Below are positions 43,089 to 52,002 of a stretch of DNA of 64,000 bases, piece by piece (the stretch's first letter is position 1; each line of letters starts with the position of its first letter). The stretch is from NCBI GenBank assembly GCA_934202525.1, contig CAKPYB010000007.1, positions 1 to 64,000 on the forward strand, read 5' to 3'. Origin of the DNA: an uncultured Prevotella sp. GTDB lineage: Bacteria; Bacteroidota; Bacteroidia; Bacteroidales; Bacteroidaceae. Below the pieces are notes generated by a model. It was not told the origin of the DNA and made no database searches. It saw only the letters and a list, made by a program, of their open reading frames with translations. The position numbers and the translations under genes were made by a program.

Positions 43089-45002
43089 ATGGCAGATAAA
43101 TATCAAGAAATACTACGTACATATTGGGGGTATCCTGACTTTCGCGGCATACAACGAGACATCATCGAAAGTATAGCCCGAGGTGAGGATACCCTCGGTC
43201 TTATGCCTACAGGTGGCGGTAAATCCATCACCTTCCAGGTTCCAGCCCTTGCCCAAAAGGGCGTCTGCATTGTGGTAACTCCACTCATTGCGCTGATGAA
43301 GGATCAGGTACAGCATCTCAAGGCCCGCAACATCCTGGCTGAAGCCATCTACACAGGATTGTCGCGCCAAGAGATTCTCCGAATATTGGAAAATTGTATT
43401 TTCGGTGAAATCAAGTTTCTGTATGTTTCACCAGAACGTCTTTCTTCAGAATTGTTCCAAACTAAACTGCGCCACATTCCGGTGAGTTTCATCACGGTAG
43501 ATGAAGCTCACTGCATCAGCCAGTGGGGTTACGATTTCCGCCCGTCTTATCTCGAAATTGCAAAAATAAGAGATATGAAGCCCGGTGTACCAGTCCTTGC
43601 TCTTACGGCTACGGCCACTCCCGATGTAGTAGAAGATATCCAGAACCAGCTTCACTTCAAGAAGCAAAACGTATTTAAAATGAGTTTTGCCCGCAAGAAT
43701 CTTGCCTATGTGGTGCGCACCACCAACGACAAGTTGACCGAAATGGTTCATATCCTACAGTGTACCCAAGGCTCAGCAATCATTTATGCGAGAAGCCGAA
43801 AACGAACCAAGGAGATGGCAGAACTTCTGAACAAACAAGGTATTTCTGCTACATTTTACCATGCCGGACTGGATTCCGACGTGAAGGATATCCGACAGAA
43901 AAACTGGCAAAATGACGAGATAAGGGTAATGGTAGCAACCAATGCTTTCGGCATGGGAATAGACAAGTCAGATGTGAGAATGGTAATTCATATAGATTGT
44001 CCAGACTCACTGGAAGCCTATTTTCAAGAGGCGGGTAGAGGCGGAAGAGACGGCGAAAAGGCTTATGCTGTGCTGCTCTACAACCAGAGTGATGAAAACA
44101 AACTCATGAAACGCATAGACGAAACCTTCCCAGACAAAGAATTCATCAAAGACGTATACGAGCATCTTGCTTACTTTTTCCAGGTGGCAGTTGGAAGCGG
44201 AATGGGACTGACTTTCATGTTCGAGATAGAGAAGTTCTGCTTCACCTACAAGTACTTCCCTACTCGCGTAGACTCGGCTCTGCGCATTCTGGAGCGCTCA
44301 GGCTATATCCACTACGAGGACAATCCTGACGGAAAAGCAAGAATCAGATTTAACATCAGCCGAAATGATCTCTATCTGCTAGAGAATGTTTCGGAGAAGG
44401 AAGAGTCTGTTATTACGGGGCTTCTGCGTAATTACGGCGGTCTGTTTACCGACTATGTTTACATTGATGAGTCGCTGATAGAGCGTGTAAGCGAACTAAA
44501 CCGTCAGCAGGTATACATGATTCTGAAAAATCTGAGTGCCCGCCACATCATCGACTTCATTCCCCGCCGCAAGACACCTTATATCAGCTACACGCGTCCT
44601 AGGGAAGATGGTTTCAGAGTTATCATCCCTGAGGAGGTATGGGAGGTACGTAAGGAGCAGTTTACCGCCCACATCAAAAGTATCATCAATTATGCCAAGA
44701 ACGACACCATCTGCCGTTCGCGCCAGCTTCTACTCTATTTTGGAGAAAAAACAAAGCTGGAGGACGATTGCGGGATATGTGATGTCTGCATAGACCACAA
44801 AATACCCCAGAAGCAAACTATTATATCAGAAATTCTAGACTTGCTGAAAGACGGAAAGCCACATGACATTACAGAATTAAACCAACTGAAATATGATTCA
44901 GAAGATATGGCTGCAGTTCTTGAAGAAATGGTTGTGGAGAATATGATGAATGTTGAGGAAGATGAAATCCGGCTTGAACCGAAACCGGAAATGAAGCCCT
45001 AA
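43089..45002 (+). CDS. recQ: ATP-dependent DNA helicase RecQ
   Basis: RecQ (637 aa) is a 3'-5' helicase. Walker A is MPTGGGKS, the DEAH box is VDEAHCISQWG, followed by the aromatic loop FRPSY, SFARKNL and the QEAGRGGRDG motif VI. The zinc cysteines are in CRSRQLLLYFGE...DCGICDVC, then a winged-helix RQC region. It ends soon after, so the HRDC domain of longer RecQ proteins seems absent; many bacterial RecQ paralogues lack it. The gap from recJ (42972-43088) has an 8-bp hairpin, ACGGATTT/AAATCCGT, at 43018-43040. Confidence 0.95.
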   Translation: MADKYQEILRTYWGYPDFRGIQRDIIESIARGEDTLGLMPTGGGKSITFQVPALAQKGVCIVVTPLIALMKDQVQHLKARNILAEAIYTGLSRQEILRILENCIFGEIKFLYVSPERLSSELFQTKLRHIPVSFITVDEAHCISQWGYDFRPSYLEIAKIRDMKPGVPVLALTATATPDVVEDIQNQLHFKKQNVFKMSFARKNLAYVVRTTNDKLTEMVHILQCTQGSAIIYARSRKRTKEMAELLNKQGISATFYHAGLDSDVKDIRQKNWQNDEIRVMVATNAFGMGIDKSDVRMVIHIDCPDSLEAYFQEAGRGGRDGEKAYAVLLYNQSDENKLMKRIDETFPDKEFIKDVYEHLAYFFQVAVGSGMGLTFMFEIEKFCFTYKYFPTRVDSALRILERSGYIHYEDNPDGKARIRFNISRNDLYLLENVSEKEESVITGLLRNYGGLFTDYVYIDESLIERVSELNRQQVYMILKNLSARHIIDFIPRRKTPYISYTRPREDGFRVIIPEEVWEVRKEQFTAHIKSIINYAKNDTICRSRQLLLYFGEKTKLEDDCGICDVCIDHKIPQKQTIISEILDLLKDGKPHDITELNQLKYDSEDMAAVLEEMVVENMMNVEEDEIRLEPKPEMKP

Positions 45003-45010
45003 TATCTTAT

Positions 45011-45072
45011 AAGTCCTGAAGGAGTAAAAGCTTTTCAGAAGAGAGATGCTTTTACCTTTTCAGGGCTTTTTG
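45011..45072 (+). terminator. Terminator after recQ
   Basis: AAGTCCTGAA...GTAAAAGC pairs with GCTTTTAC...TTTTCAGGGCTT in a long, slightly bulged stem followed by five T. Confidence 0.85.
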
Positions 45073-45144
45073 TATATGCCAGCATTGGGATTTCGCATAC
45101 GCCAGCAGCGAGATTTGTATATGCCAGCAACTTATACCCCCATA
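45071..45144. repeat. Three 22-23 bp repeats between recQ and ilvC
   Basis: GCCAGCA recurs at 45078, 45101 and 45123, preceded by TGTATAT, CGCATAC and TGTATAT. The period is 23 then 22 bp. It is shorter than the arrays at 20.1 and 59.5 kb but has a similar period. Confidence 0.75.
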
Positions 45145-45151
45145 TAAACAG

Positions 45152-45189
45152 AAAAAAGGGAACGACACCTCTCGGGCCATTCCCTTTTC
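45152..45189 (-). terminator. Terminator after ilvC
   Basis: On the minus strand AAAAGGGAA pairs with TTCCCTTTT across a loop that may fold further, ending in six T. It is 23 bp past the ilvC stop. Confidence 0.8.
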
Positions 45190-45211
45190 AACATTATGTA
45201 CGAGAAAAAAA

Positions 45212-46255
45212 TTAGTTATTCTCAGGGCGAAGTTTACGAACTGTAACACCAGCCTGCCACATTTCCTTGTTGCGCATAGCCTCGAGTTCAGCGTTCAACT
45301 TCTCGCGGTAATCAGCCTGAGAGTTCTTGTCGATAGAAATCTGAGCCTCGTTACCTGTCTTTACAGAGTAGTACAACCACTCCATTACAGGCTTGATAGC
45401 CTCACGGAAACGAGGAGCCCAGTCAAGAGCACCACGCTGAGCTGTTGTTGAACAGTTAGCATACATCCAATCCATACCCTTAGCACCGAAGAGAGGGCCA
45501 AGGCTCTGTGTGAGCTCCTCAACAGTCTCGTTGAAAGCCTCAGATGGTGAGTGACCATTCTCGCGGAGCACGTCATACTGTGCCTCCAACAATCCCTCAA
45601 TTGCACCCATCAATGAGCCACGCTCACCTGTGAGGTCAGAAGTAGCCTCACGCTGGAATGTTGTCTTGAACAAATAACCGGCACCGATACCGATACCGAA
45701 GGCAATAGTCTTCTCCTCTGCCTTGCCAGATGCATCCTGGTATACAGCGTAAGAGCAGTTCAAACCACGACCCTCGCAGAACATAGTGCGGAGAGAAGTA
45801 CCAGAACCCTTAGGAGCAACCATGATTACATCAATATCCTTTGGTGGAACAACGCCTGTGCGGTCGCTCCAGTTGATAGCGAAACCATGTGAATAATACA
45901 AAGTCTTACCTGCTGTGAGGTGTGGCTTAATCTTTGGCCAGCATGCAATCTGACCGGCATCAGAAAGCAACATACAGATGATAGTACCCTTTTCAGCAGC
46001 TTCCTCGATAGAGAACAATGTCTTACCAGGAACCCAACCATCCTTCAGACACTTCTCGTAGGTCTTACCCTGACGCTGTCCGACGATGACGTTGAAACCA
46101 TTATCGCGAAGGTTACAAGCCTGACCAGGACCCTGGATACCATAACCGATAACTGCGATTGTTTCGTTCTTCAATACTTCACGTGCTTTCTCCAATGAAA
46201 ATTCATGACTGGTGACAACAGTTTCCATTACGCCACCGAAATTCATTTCTGCCAT
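45212..46255 (-). CDS. ilvC: Ketol-acid reductoisomerase
   Basis: IlvC (347 aa) converts acetolactate to dihydroxyisovalerate with NADPH. The cofactor site is AVIGYGIQGPGQACNLRDNG; the catalytic domain shows VAPKGSGTSLRTMF, SDLTGERGSLMGAIEGL and ETVEELTQSL. It is the class I short form. It is last in the ilv cluster but has its own promoter and a leader of about 150 nt. Confidence 0.96.
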   Translation of the reverse strand: MAEMNFGGVMETVVTSHEFSLEKAREVLKNETIAVIGYGIQGPGQACNLRDNGFNVIVGQRQGKTYEKCLKDGWVPGKTLFSIEEAAEKGTIICMLLSDAGQIACWPKIKPHLTAGKTLYYSHGFAINWSDRTGVVPPKDIDVIMVAPKGSGTSLRTMFCEGRGLNCSYAVYQDASGKAEEKTIAFGIGIGAGYLFKTTFQREATSDLTGERGSLMGAIEGLLEAQYDVLRENGHSPSEAFNETVEELTQSLGPLFGAKGMDWMYANCSTTAQRGALDWAPRFREAIKPVMEWLYYSVKTGNEAQISIDKNSQADYREKLNAELEAMRNKEMWQAGVTVRKLRPENN

Positions 46256-46260
46256 AATTT

Positions 46261-46314
46261 TTATTTTTTTTGTGCGGCTTGCCGTTTGTGGAGCCGCGGG
46301 TTATACTTGTCCAT
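46261..46314 (-). CDS. Possible 17-codon upstream ORF in the ilvC leader
   Basis: ATG at 46314, stop at 46261-46263, encoding MDKYNPRLHKRQAAQKK. It has no branched-chain codon cluster, so a classical attenuator peptide is unlikely. It lies within the ilvC leader, 5 bp before the ilvC start. Translation is unproven. Confidence 0.25.
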   Translation of the reverse strand: MDKYNPRLHKRQAAQKK

Positions 46315-46412
46315 ACGGATGCGAGCTGTATTCTTATCCAAAGAGAGCCTGTTTGATCCGTCCACCCCCTATCCAAGAAGGCGGCTCTGGGTTTATTTAT
46401 ATTTTCTGAGTG

Positions 46413-46444
46413 CAAAGGTAAGCAAATAAAATGAAACTACCAAA
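46413..46444 (-). promoter_or_regulatory. ilvC promoter
   Basis: On the minus strand TTTG (46441-46444) and TACCTTTG (46413-46420) are separated by exactly 20 bp. It lies between fat and ilvC, so ilvC can be expressed apart from the upstream genes. Confidence 0.82.
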
Positions 46445-46452
46445 TTTTTCTT

Positions 46453-47256
46453 TCAATTTTTAATAAATTTAGCCTTACTTCTTACAACTTCCACCTCATT
46501 TGCGTCATTTTTGCCGTTTTTTGTTATCTTTATGCAGTATTCTTGCATTTTTTCTGCCTCACTTGTTTCTTCCAAATAGAAATGAAGTTGGTCTCCCTGG
46601 TGACTTTCTGCTACGTAAGCTATCTCAAATCTTTGCAAAAAGTGATTTTTGTAATAATCCAGATCAAAGAGGTCGAGGATATGTTCGATGTATTTCACCG
46701 AGTTGATGTGCCCGTTAACATCTACATCATGATAATAGGTGTCAATGGTTCTCACCAGCTTGGCATTCTTGCCCATTTTCACTCTCGAACTTGCCTGGAT
46801 AGGACAAGGTTTTTCTGAATCAATATATTCCTTGATGAGCCCGTCGTGAATTTCAAAAATATCAACAGGCTGTCGGGTCTCCGTATCAATCATTGCCCAC
46901 ACGCTCTTGCCGTAACCGTAAACCTTGGCTTCTTCTGATGATGATGTCTTGCCGCAAATTTTGAAATCTCGGGATGTGAAATATTTCATGGCACTCTCGC
47001 ACCAGGTTTCTACCACAAAGCGGTCGTAAGACTTAGGCATCTCTGTCATCTCAATGGCCAGTCGGCTGAGAACCCATGTCTTGTGTCGGGGCATGAGGTA
47101 GTTCATGCCGAACCCGCGGTCGTTGCTGTGAAAATCGGCAGCATTGAGCAGATGATTTCCGAGATGCCCCATAAAGAGGTGGCTGCTGAAATCGCAGTGG
47201 AAAGGCTCCGATAGGAATTCGTAACGTCCTACCTTATCTAATAATTTCTGTTCCAT
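46453..47256 (-). CDS. Acyl-ACP thioesterase
   Basis: A 267-aa FatA/FatB-like thioesterase with two hot-dog domains that releases fatty acids from acyl carrier protein. The first domain has MNYLMPRHKTWVLSRLAIEM and RFVVETWCES; the second has TYYHDVDVNGHINSVKYIEHILD with the catalytic Asp, Asn and His. It lies inside the branched-chain amino acid cluster between ilvN and ilvC, an arrangement found in other Bacteroidetes. Its role with these genes is not known; iso-fatty acids, made from branched precursors, are a possible link. Confidence 0.9.
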   Translation of the reverse strand: MEQKLLDKVGRYEFLSEPFHCDFSSHLFMGHLGNHLLNAADFHSNDRGFGMNYLMPRHKTWVLSRLAIEMTEMPKSYDRFVVETWCESAMKYFTSRDFKICGKTSSSEEAKVYGYGKSVWAMIDTETRQPVDIFEIHDGLIKEYIDSEKPCPIQASSRVKMGKNAKLVRTIDTYYHDVDVNGHINSVKYIEHILDLFDLDYYKNHFLQRFEIAYVAESHQGDQLHFYLEETSEAEKMQEYCIKITKNGKNDANEVEVVRSKAKFIKN

Positions 47257-47312
47257 AATATCTGTCTCGTCCTTTTAATTTGTTGTTTGTCCTGTTGTTT
47301 TAAACCGAAAAG

Positions 47313-47342
47313 CCCCCTGCTCCTCTAGTTTGAAGCCAGGGG
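47313..47342 (-). terminator. Weak terminator-like hairpin after ilvN
   Basis: CCCCTGG and CAGGGGG form a stem on the minus strand followed by GCTTTTCGG. The loop is 16-17 nt and the T-run is short, so read-through to fat is likely. Confidence 0.5.
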
Positions 47343-47371
47343 AACAAAGGGCATCAAAATATGAAAGAAAT

Positions 47372-47917
47372 CTAATCTTCTGAATTCTGCTTGAGATAAT
47401 CAGAGATGGGTTCGTCAAAACTTCTCGTAACAGCGATTCTGCCGCTTCGGGTATACTGAAGGAGGCAGTTGTAGCTGTTGAGCTGCTGGAAGAGGTCGGC
47501 GATGTCTTCGGTAAGTCCTGCCAGGAGCACGGTGCTGTAGGTAGGATTCACCTCCATCATGCGGGCATCATGCTTGCGGATGGTGCGCGAAACCTCTGGA
47601 TTTTCGAGCAATACCGGAGTGGAAATCTTGAAGAGAGCCACTTCATGGATAAAGATCTGGTCGTCGGTGTAGTAATCGCTCTTCACCACGTCAATCTTCT
47701 TCTCTATTGCCTTGTTGATTTTCTCAATCTGCTCTTCATCACTCCAAACCGTGATGGTATACTTGTGTATATTCTTGATACTGCTGGCCGAAACATTCAA
47801 GCTCTCGATATTTACCTGTCTGCGAGTAAACACGGCAGTAATCTGATTCAGGATACCGGCAATGTTTTCTGAGTAAACAAGCAATGTATATAATTTCTTT
47901 TCGTTGTTATTCTCCAT
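47372..47917 (-). CDS. ilvN: Acetolactate synthase small (regulatory) subunit
   Basis: A 181-aa regulatory subunit. The N-terminal ACT domain (LYTLLVYSENIAGILNQITAVFTRRQVNIESLNV) binds branched-chain amino acids for feedback inhibition, and a second ACT-like domain follows. It is paired with ilvB, 105 bp upstream. The length is slightly above the usual 160-170. Confidence 0.93.
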   Translation of the reverse strand: MENNNEKKLYTLLVYSENIAGILNQITAVFTRRQVNIESLNVSASSIKNIHKYTITVWSDEEQIEKINKAIEKKIDVVKSDYYTDDQIFIHEVALFKISTPVLLENPEVSRTIRKHDARMMEVNPTYSTVLLAGLTEDIADLFQQLNSYNCLLQYTRSGRIAVTRSFDEPISDYLKQNSED

Positions 47918-48022
47918 TTTTCCAAATTTTAAAAATAATCGGTTACTTTTCGGAGTCTTTCCTTTTCGGAGGATGCTCCCTCATGAAGGAATTTACACCT
48001 TATTATATATAGCCGAAAGCTT

Positions 48023-49738
48023 TTAATAATTCAACTCAAGTTGCATCTCATCTACACTCTTGCCCGGCAGCGTCATCGGAACGATGTCTTCATTCTCCTT
48101 GATGGCGCACTCCAACAGGTAAGGACCCTTGGTGCTGATCATCTTCTCCACCTTAGCCTGAAGGTCCTTGCGGTCTATTACCACATCGTATGGTATGCCG
48201 TAGGCCTTGGCAATCTCTGCATAATGAGGATTCATCATGTGGGTGAAGGAGTGACGGCCGCCGAACATCAGGTCTTGCCACTGGCGAACGTTGCCCAGAT
48301 AGTTGTTGTTCAGCAGAATCATCTTTACCGGTGCCTGCTGCTCCATGATGGTGCCCAGTTCCTGGATGTTCATCTGGAAACCGCCGTCGCCGAAGAAACA
48401 GCAGATGGTGCGGTCGGGAGCTCCGAAGGTGGCACCGATGGCTGCCGGAAGGCCGAAGCCCATGGTTCCGAAACCACCACTGGTTACGATGCTCAGCTTC
48501 TTGGTAAACTTGAAGTAGCGGCTACTGATCATCTGGTTCTGACCTACGTCGTTTACGAGAACTGCTTCATTATGAGTAGCTTCCGTTACCACGTTGGTCA
48601 CCTCGCCCATAAGCAGCGGTCCCTCTGTAGGGTGGATATCCTTCTCTATTACCTTCTCCTGTTCCTGCTGGCGGTATTCCTCGAAGGAATCTCTCCACTC
48701 GCGGTGAACATTCTTGTTCAGCAGACGGGTAATGGCTGGCAGACTCTGCTTGCAGTCGCCCACCACAGCCACATCGGTCTTGATAACCTTATCAATCTCA
48801 GCCTTGTCAATGTCCAGGTGGATAATCTTTGCCTGAGGAGCATACTTAGAAGGCACGCCTGTGATACGGTCGCTGAAACGCATACCGATGGCGATGAGCA
48901 CATCACACTCCTGGGTCTTCATGTTGGTAGCATAAGAACCGTGCATGCCGAGCATACCCATGTTGAGCGGGTGGTTGCTAGGCAGGGCAGAAAGGCCGAG
49001 CAGGGTTCTGCCGGCAGGGATATCTGCCTTCTCGAGGAATTCGATGAGTTCATTATGTGCACCGCCAAGCTCTACTCCATGACCCACGAGGGCGAATGGT
49101 TTCTTGGCATTGTTGATGAGTTCGGCAGCTTCAGCCACCGCCTTTTCATCTATCGTAGGATAAGGGTTGTAAGATGTAACCTTCTCACATTTCACTGGTT
49201 CCCACTCGCATGTAGCCACCTGCGCATTCTTTGTAAAGTCGAGCACCACAGGTCCCGGACGTCCGCTGCGGGCGATGTAGAAAGCACGGCTCACAGCCCA
49301 TGCCACATCCTCGGCACGGCGTATCTGGTAAGACCACTTGGAGATTGGCTGGGTAACACCCACGAGGTCTACCTCCTGGAAGGCATCGGTACCCAGGGCA
49401 CCTACGCCTACCTGTCCGGCGATGACTACGATTGGTGTAGAATCCATCATGGCATCAGCGATGCCGGTCAATGTATTAGTAGCTCCAGGACCACTAGTGA
49501 CAAGAGCGACGCCCACTTCGCCGCTGACTCGGGCATAACCCTGTGCAGCGTGAGCAGCAGCCTGCTCGTGACGTACCAAGATGTGGTCAAACATCTTCTT
49601 TTCACCTCTCGTGTAACCGTACAGTGCATCAAACACTGGCATGATGCTGCCGCCCGGATATCCGAAGATGGTTTTAACATCCTCGTTTTTCAGGGAGCGC
49701 ATCAGTGCTTCGGCTCCTGTTATTACTTCTTTTGCCAT
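48023..49738 (-). CDS. ilvB: Acetolactate synthase large subunit
   Basis: The catalytic subunit (571 aa) joins two pyruvates, or pyruvate and 2-oxobutyrate, using ThDP and FAD. Motifs: the catalytic Glu in LVRHEQAAAHAAQGYARVSG, VTSGPGATNTLTGIADA, and the ThDP-binding GDGGFQMNIQELGTIM...NNNYLGNVRQW. It lies second in ilvD-ilvB-ilvN-fat-ilvC. A long antisense frame on the other strand is not a gene. Confidence 0.96.
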   Translation of the reverse strand: MAKEVITGAEALMRSLKNEDVKTIFGYPGGSIMPVFDALYGYTRGEKKMFDHILVRHEQAAAHAAQGYARVSGEVGVALVTSGPGATNTLTGIADAMMDSTPIVVIAGQVGVGALGTDAFQEVDLVGVTQPISKWSYQIRRAEDVAWAVSRAFYIARSGRPGPVVLDFTKNAQVATCEWEPVKCEKVTSYNPYPTIDEKAVAEAAELINNAKKPFALVGHGVELGGAHNELIEFLEKADIPAGRTLLGLSALPSNHPLNMGMLGMHGSYATNMKTQECDVLIAIGMRFSDRITGVPSKYAPQAKIIHLDIDKAEIDKVIKTDVAVVGDCKQSLPAITRLLNKNVHREWRDSFEEYRQQEQEKVIEKDIHPTEGPLLMGEVTNVVTEATHNEAVLVNDVGQNQMISSRYFKFTKKLSIVTSGGFGTMGFGLPAAIGATFGAPDRTICCFFGDGGFQMNIQELGTIMEQQAPVKMILLNNNYLGNVRQWQDLMFGGRHSFTHMMNPHYAEIAKAYGIPYDVVIDRKDLQAKVEKMISTKGPYLLECAIKENEDIVPMTLPGKSVDEMQLELNY

Positions 49739-49821
49739 TTATATGTTATTATTCTGAATAATTCAAAAACTTTTCTTTTCTCAAAGACTCTAAAAACTGT
49801 CTTTTCAAAGACTCTCGAAGA

Positions 49822-51624
49822 CTAGTCGATGATTCTCACACCGCCCTTATCTGCCGAACTTACGCTCTGGGCATAAGCGCGCAGTGCCTTGCTAACCACG
49901 CGGTTGCGCTTCAGCGGCTGCTGTGGGCGTGCTGCGAGTTCCTCGTCAGAGAGCTTCACATTGATGGAGCGGCTAGGGATATCAATGACGATGATGTCGC
50001 CATCCTTAATCTTGCCGATGTTACCACCTGCTGCAGCCTCAGGACTGATGTGACCGATGCTCAAGCCTGATGTACCGCCTGAGAAGCGGCCGTCGGTGAT
50101 GAGGGCACATTCCTTGCCCAGGTGACGGCTCTTGATGTAAGAGGTTGGGTAGAGCATCTCCTGCATGCCAGGGCCACCCTTCGGACCCTCGTGGGTGATA
50201 ACTACGCAGTCGCCTGAGTTAACCTTGCCGCCAAGGATGCCTTCGCATGCATCTTCCTGAGAATCAAAGCATACGGCTGGACCCTCAAAATGCCAGAGCA
50301 CTGGGTCTACTCCAGCTGTCTTCACTACGCAACCATTCTGGGCGATGTTGCCGAAGAGCACTGCCAGTCCGCCATCCTTGGTGTAGGCATGCTCGAGGTC
50401 GCGGATACAACCCTCGGCGCGATCGGTGTCAAGACTCTCCCACTGAGCGTCCTGGCTACCCATCTGGGTAGAGAACTTTCTGCCCGGTGCTGAGTGGTAG
50501 ATTCTGTCAGCCTCGGCATCAATCTCTGTGCCGGTAATGGCGTATTTCTTCATCTGCTCATCGAGTGTCTTGCCGTCAACACGCTTTACGGCGCCGTTAA
50601 TCAGACCGCCCTTGTTCAGCTCGTTCAGGATACCGAGGATACCACCTGCGCGGTTGCACTCCTGTACACTGTATTTCTGGGTGTTAGGGCTCAACTTGCA
50701 GAGGCAAGGCACCTTGCGGCTCAACTGGTCGATGTCTTCCATCTTGAAGTCTGCGCCAGCTTCCTGAGCTACTGCCAGCAAGTGGAGCACGGTGTTGGTG
50801 CTTCCGCCCATGGCGATGTCCAGGGTCATGGCGTTGAGGAATGCGTCGCGGGTAGCTATATTGCGTGGCAATACGCTCTCGTCGCCGTCCTCATAATATG
50901 CATAAGCGTTCTTAACTATCTGGCGTGCTGCATCTTTAAAAAGTTGGATGCGGTTTTTGTGGGTAGCAAGAATGGTTCCGTTGCCTGGCAAGCTCAGACC
51001 GATGGCCTCGGTGAGTGAGTTCATTGAGTTGGCGGTAAACATACCTGAGCAGCTACCGCAACCTGGGCAGGCGCACTGCTCAATCTGCGTCATCTCCTCG
51101 TCAGAAACGCTTGTATCAGCACCCTTAATCATAGCTGTAATCAAGTCGGCGTTCTCACCCTTCCAGCGTCCGGCTTCCATAGGTCCACCTGAGCAGAACA
51201 CGGTAGGAATGTTCAGTCGCATAGATGCCATGAGCATACCTGGGGTTACCTTGTCGCAGTTTGAGATGCAGATCATGGCGTCGGCCTTGTGAGCATTGAC
51301 CATGTATTCTACAGAGTCGGCAATGATGTCACGGCTTGGGAGGGAATAGAGCATTCCGTCGTGTCCCATTGCGATACCGTCGTCAACGGCGATGGTATTG
51401 AATTCGGCTGCATAGCACCCCATAGCTTCGATTTCCTTCTTGACGATCTGACCGATTTCATGAAGATGGGTATGACCTGGCACAAACTGAGTAAAGCTGT
51501 TCACGATAGCAATGATTGGTTTACCAAACTGCTCGTGTTTCATACCTGCAGCTACCCAGAGTGCTCGGGCACCTGCCATTCTTCTGCCTTCAGTACAGAC
51601 GCTACTTCTTAATGGATGTTTCAT
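49822..51624 (-). CDS. ilvD: Dihydroxy-acid dehydratase
   Basis: IlvD (600 aa) makes 2-oxo acids from dihydroxy acids with an iron-sulphur cluster. The cluster cysteines are in [12 protein letters not shown] and [18 protein letters not shown] chose the start [23 protein letters not shown] at 51624, which matches the family start; the frame is open upstream for 57 more codons, but this segment overlaps the promoter and has no family match. It heads the ilv cluster. Confidence 0.95.
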   Translation of the reverse strand: MKHPLRSSVCTEGRRMAGARALWVAAGMKHEQFGKPIIAIVNSFTQFVPGHTHLHEIGQIVKKEIEAMGCYAAEFNTIAVDDGIAMGHDGMLYSLPSRDIIADSVEYMVNAHKADAMICISNCDKVTPGMLMASMRLNIPTVFCSGGPMEAGRWKGENADLITAMIKGADTSVSDEEMTQIEQCACPGCGSCSGMFTANSMNSLTEAIGLSLPGNGTILATHKNRIQLFKDAARQIVKNAYAYYEDGDESVLPRNIATRDAFLNAMTLDIAMGGSTNTVLHLLAVAQEAGADFKMEDIDQLSRKVPCLCKLSPNTQKYSVQECNRAGGILGILNELNKGGLINGAVKRVDGKTLDEQMKKYAITGTEIDAEADRIYHSAPGRKFSTQMGSQDAQWESLDTDRAEGCIRDLEHAYTKDGGLAVLFGNIAQNGCVVKTAGVDPVLWHFEGPAVCFDSQEDACEGILGGKVNSGDCVVITHEGPKGGPGMQEMLYPTSYIKSRHLGKECALITDGRFSGGTSGLSIGHISPEAAAGGNIGKIKDGDIIVIDIPSRSINVKLSDEELAARPQQPLKRNRVVSKALRAYAQSVSSADKGGVRIID

Positions 51625-51690
51625 ATCTTTTTTTCTTTTATTTCCTTGCTTAAAAGGGCTCTTTCGAGCCCATTTGTTATAATTTGCCTG

Positions 51691-51698
51691 CAAAGATA
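51691..51698 (-). promoter_or_regulatory. ilvD -7 promoter element
   Basis: CAAAGATA reads TATCTTTG on the minus strand, 67 bp before the ilvD start. TTGG 19 bp upstream (51718-51721) is an imperfect -33. Confidence 0.55.
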
Positions 51699-51930
51699 CA
51701 GAGAATTTATGTAATAGCCAACTAATTTCGTATAAAATTTCAGAAAACTTCGTTTTTTTGTTAGAAAAACAAATAAAATGCTTACAATTTATCACGATAG
51801 ATACTCATTTCTGCTGATTTTGTGCAAAAAAGAAAGAGCTTATTAACCACACTGAACTCTTATCTTATTAAGATTACCTGACGAAAAAGTATAAAGCGAG
51901 GCGGCCAGACATGTAAGAAAGGTAAGAAGA

Positions 51931-51963
51931 AAAAAAATCCTCCTAAACCGAAGTTTAGGAGGA
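51931..51963 (-). terminator. Terminator after the OmpA-family gene
   Basis: On the minus strand TCCTCCTAAAC and GTTTAGGAGGA form an 11-bp stem with a stable TTCG tetraloop, followed by eight T. A small hairpin GGTC-TTGT-GACC (51965-51976) lies just before it. Confidence 0.95.
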
Positions 51964-52002
51964 CCTGGTCACAAGACCAAATATCTGAAACTACTTATTT
52001 CT

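Noticed and set aside
45052..45249. 65-aa minus-strand ORF after ilvC
   Set aside because: It spans the ilvC terminator and the 22-bp repeats, and its frame overlaps the 3' end of ilvC.
48041..49825. 594-aa plus-strand ORF opposite ilvB
   Set aside because: A shadow frame of ilvB, with biased composition and no domain or start signal.
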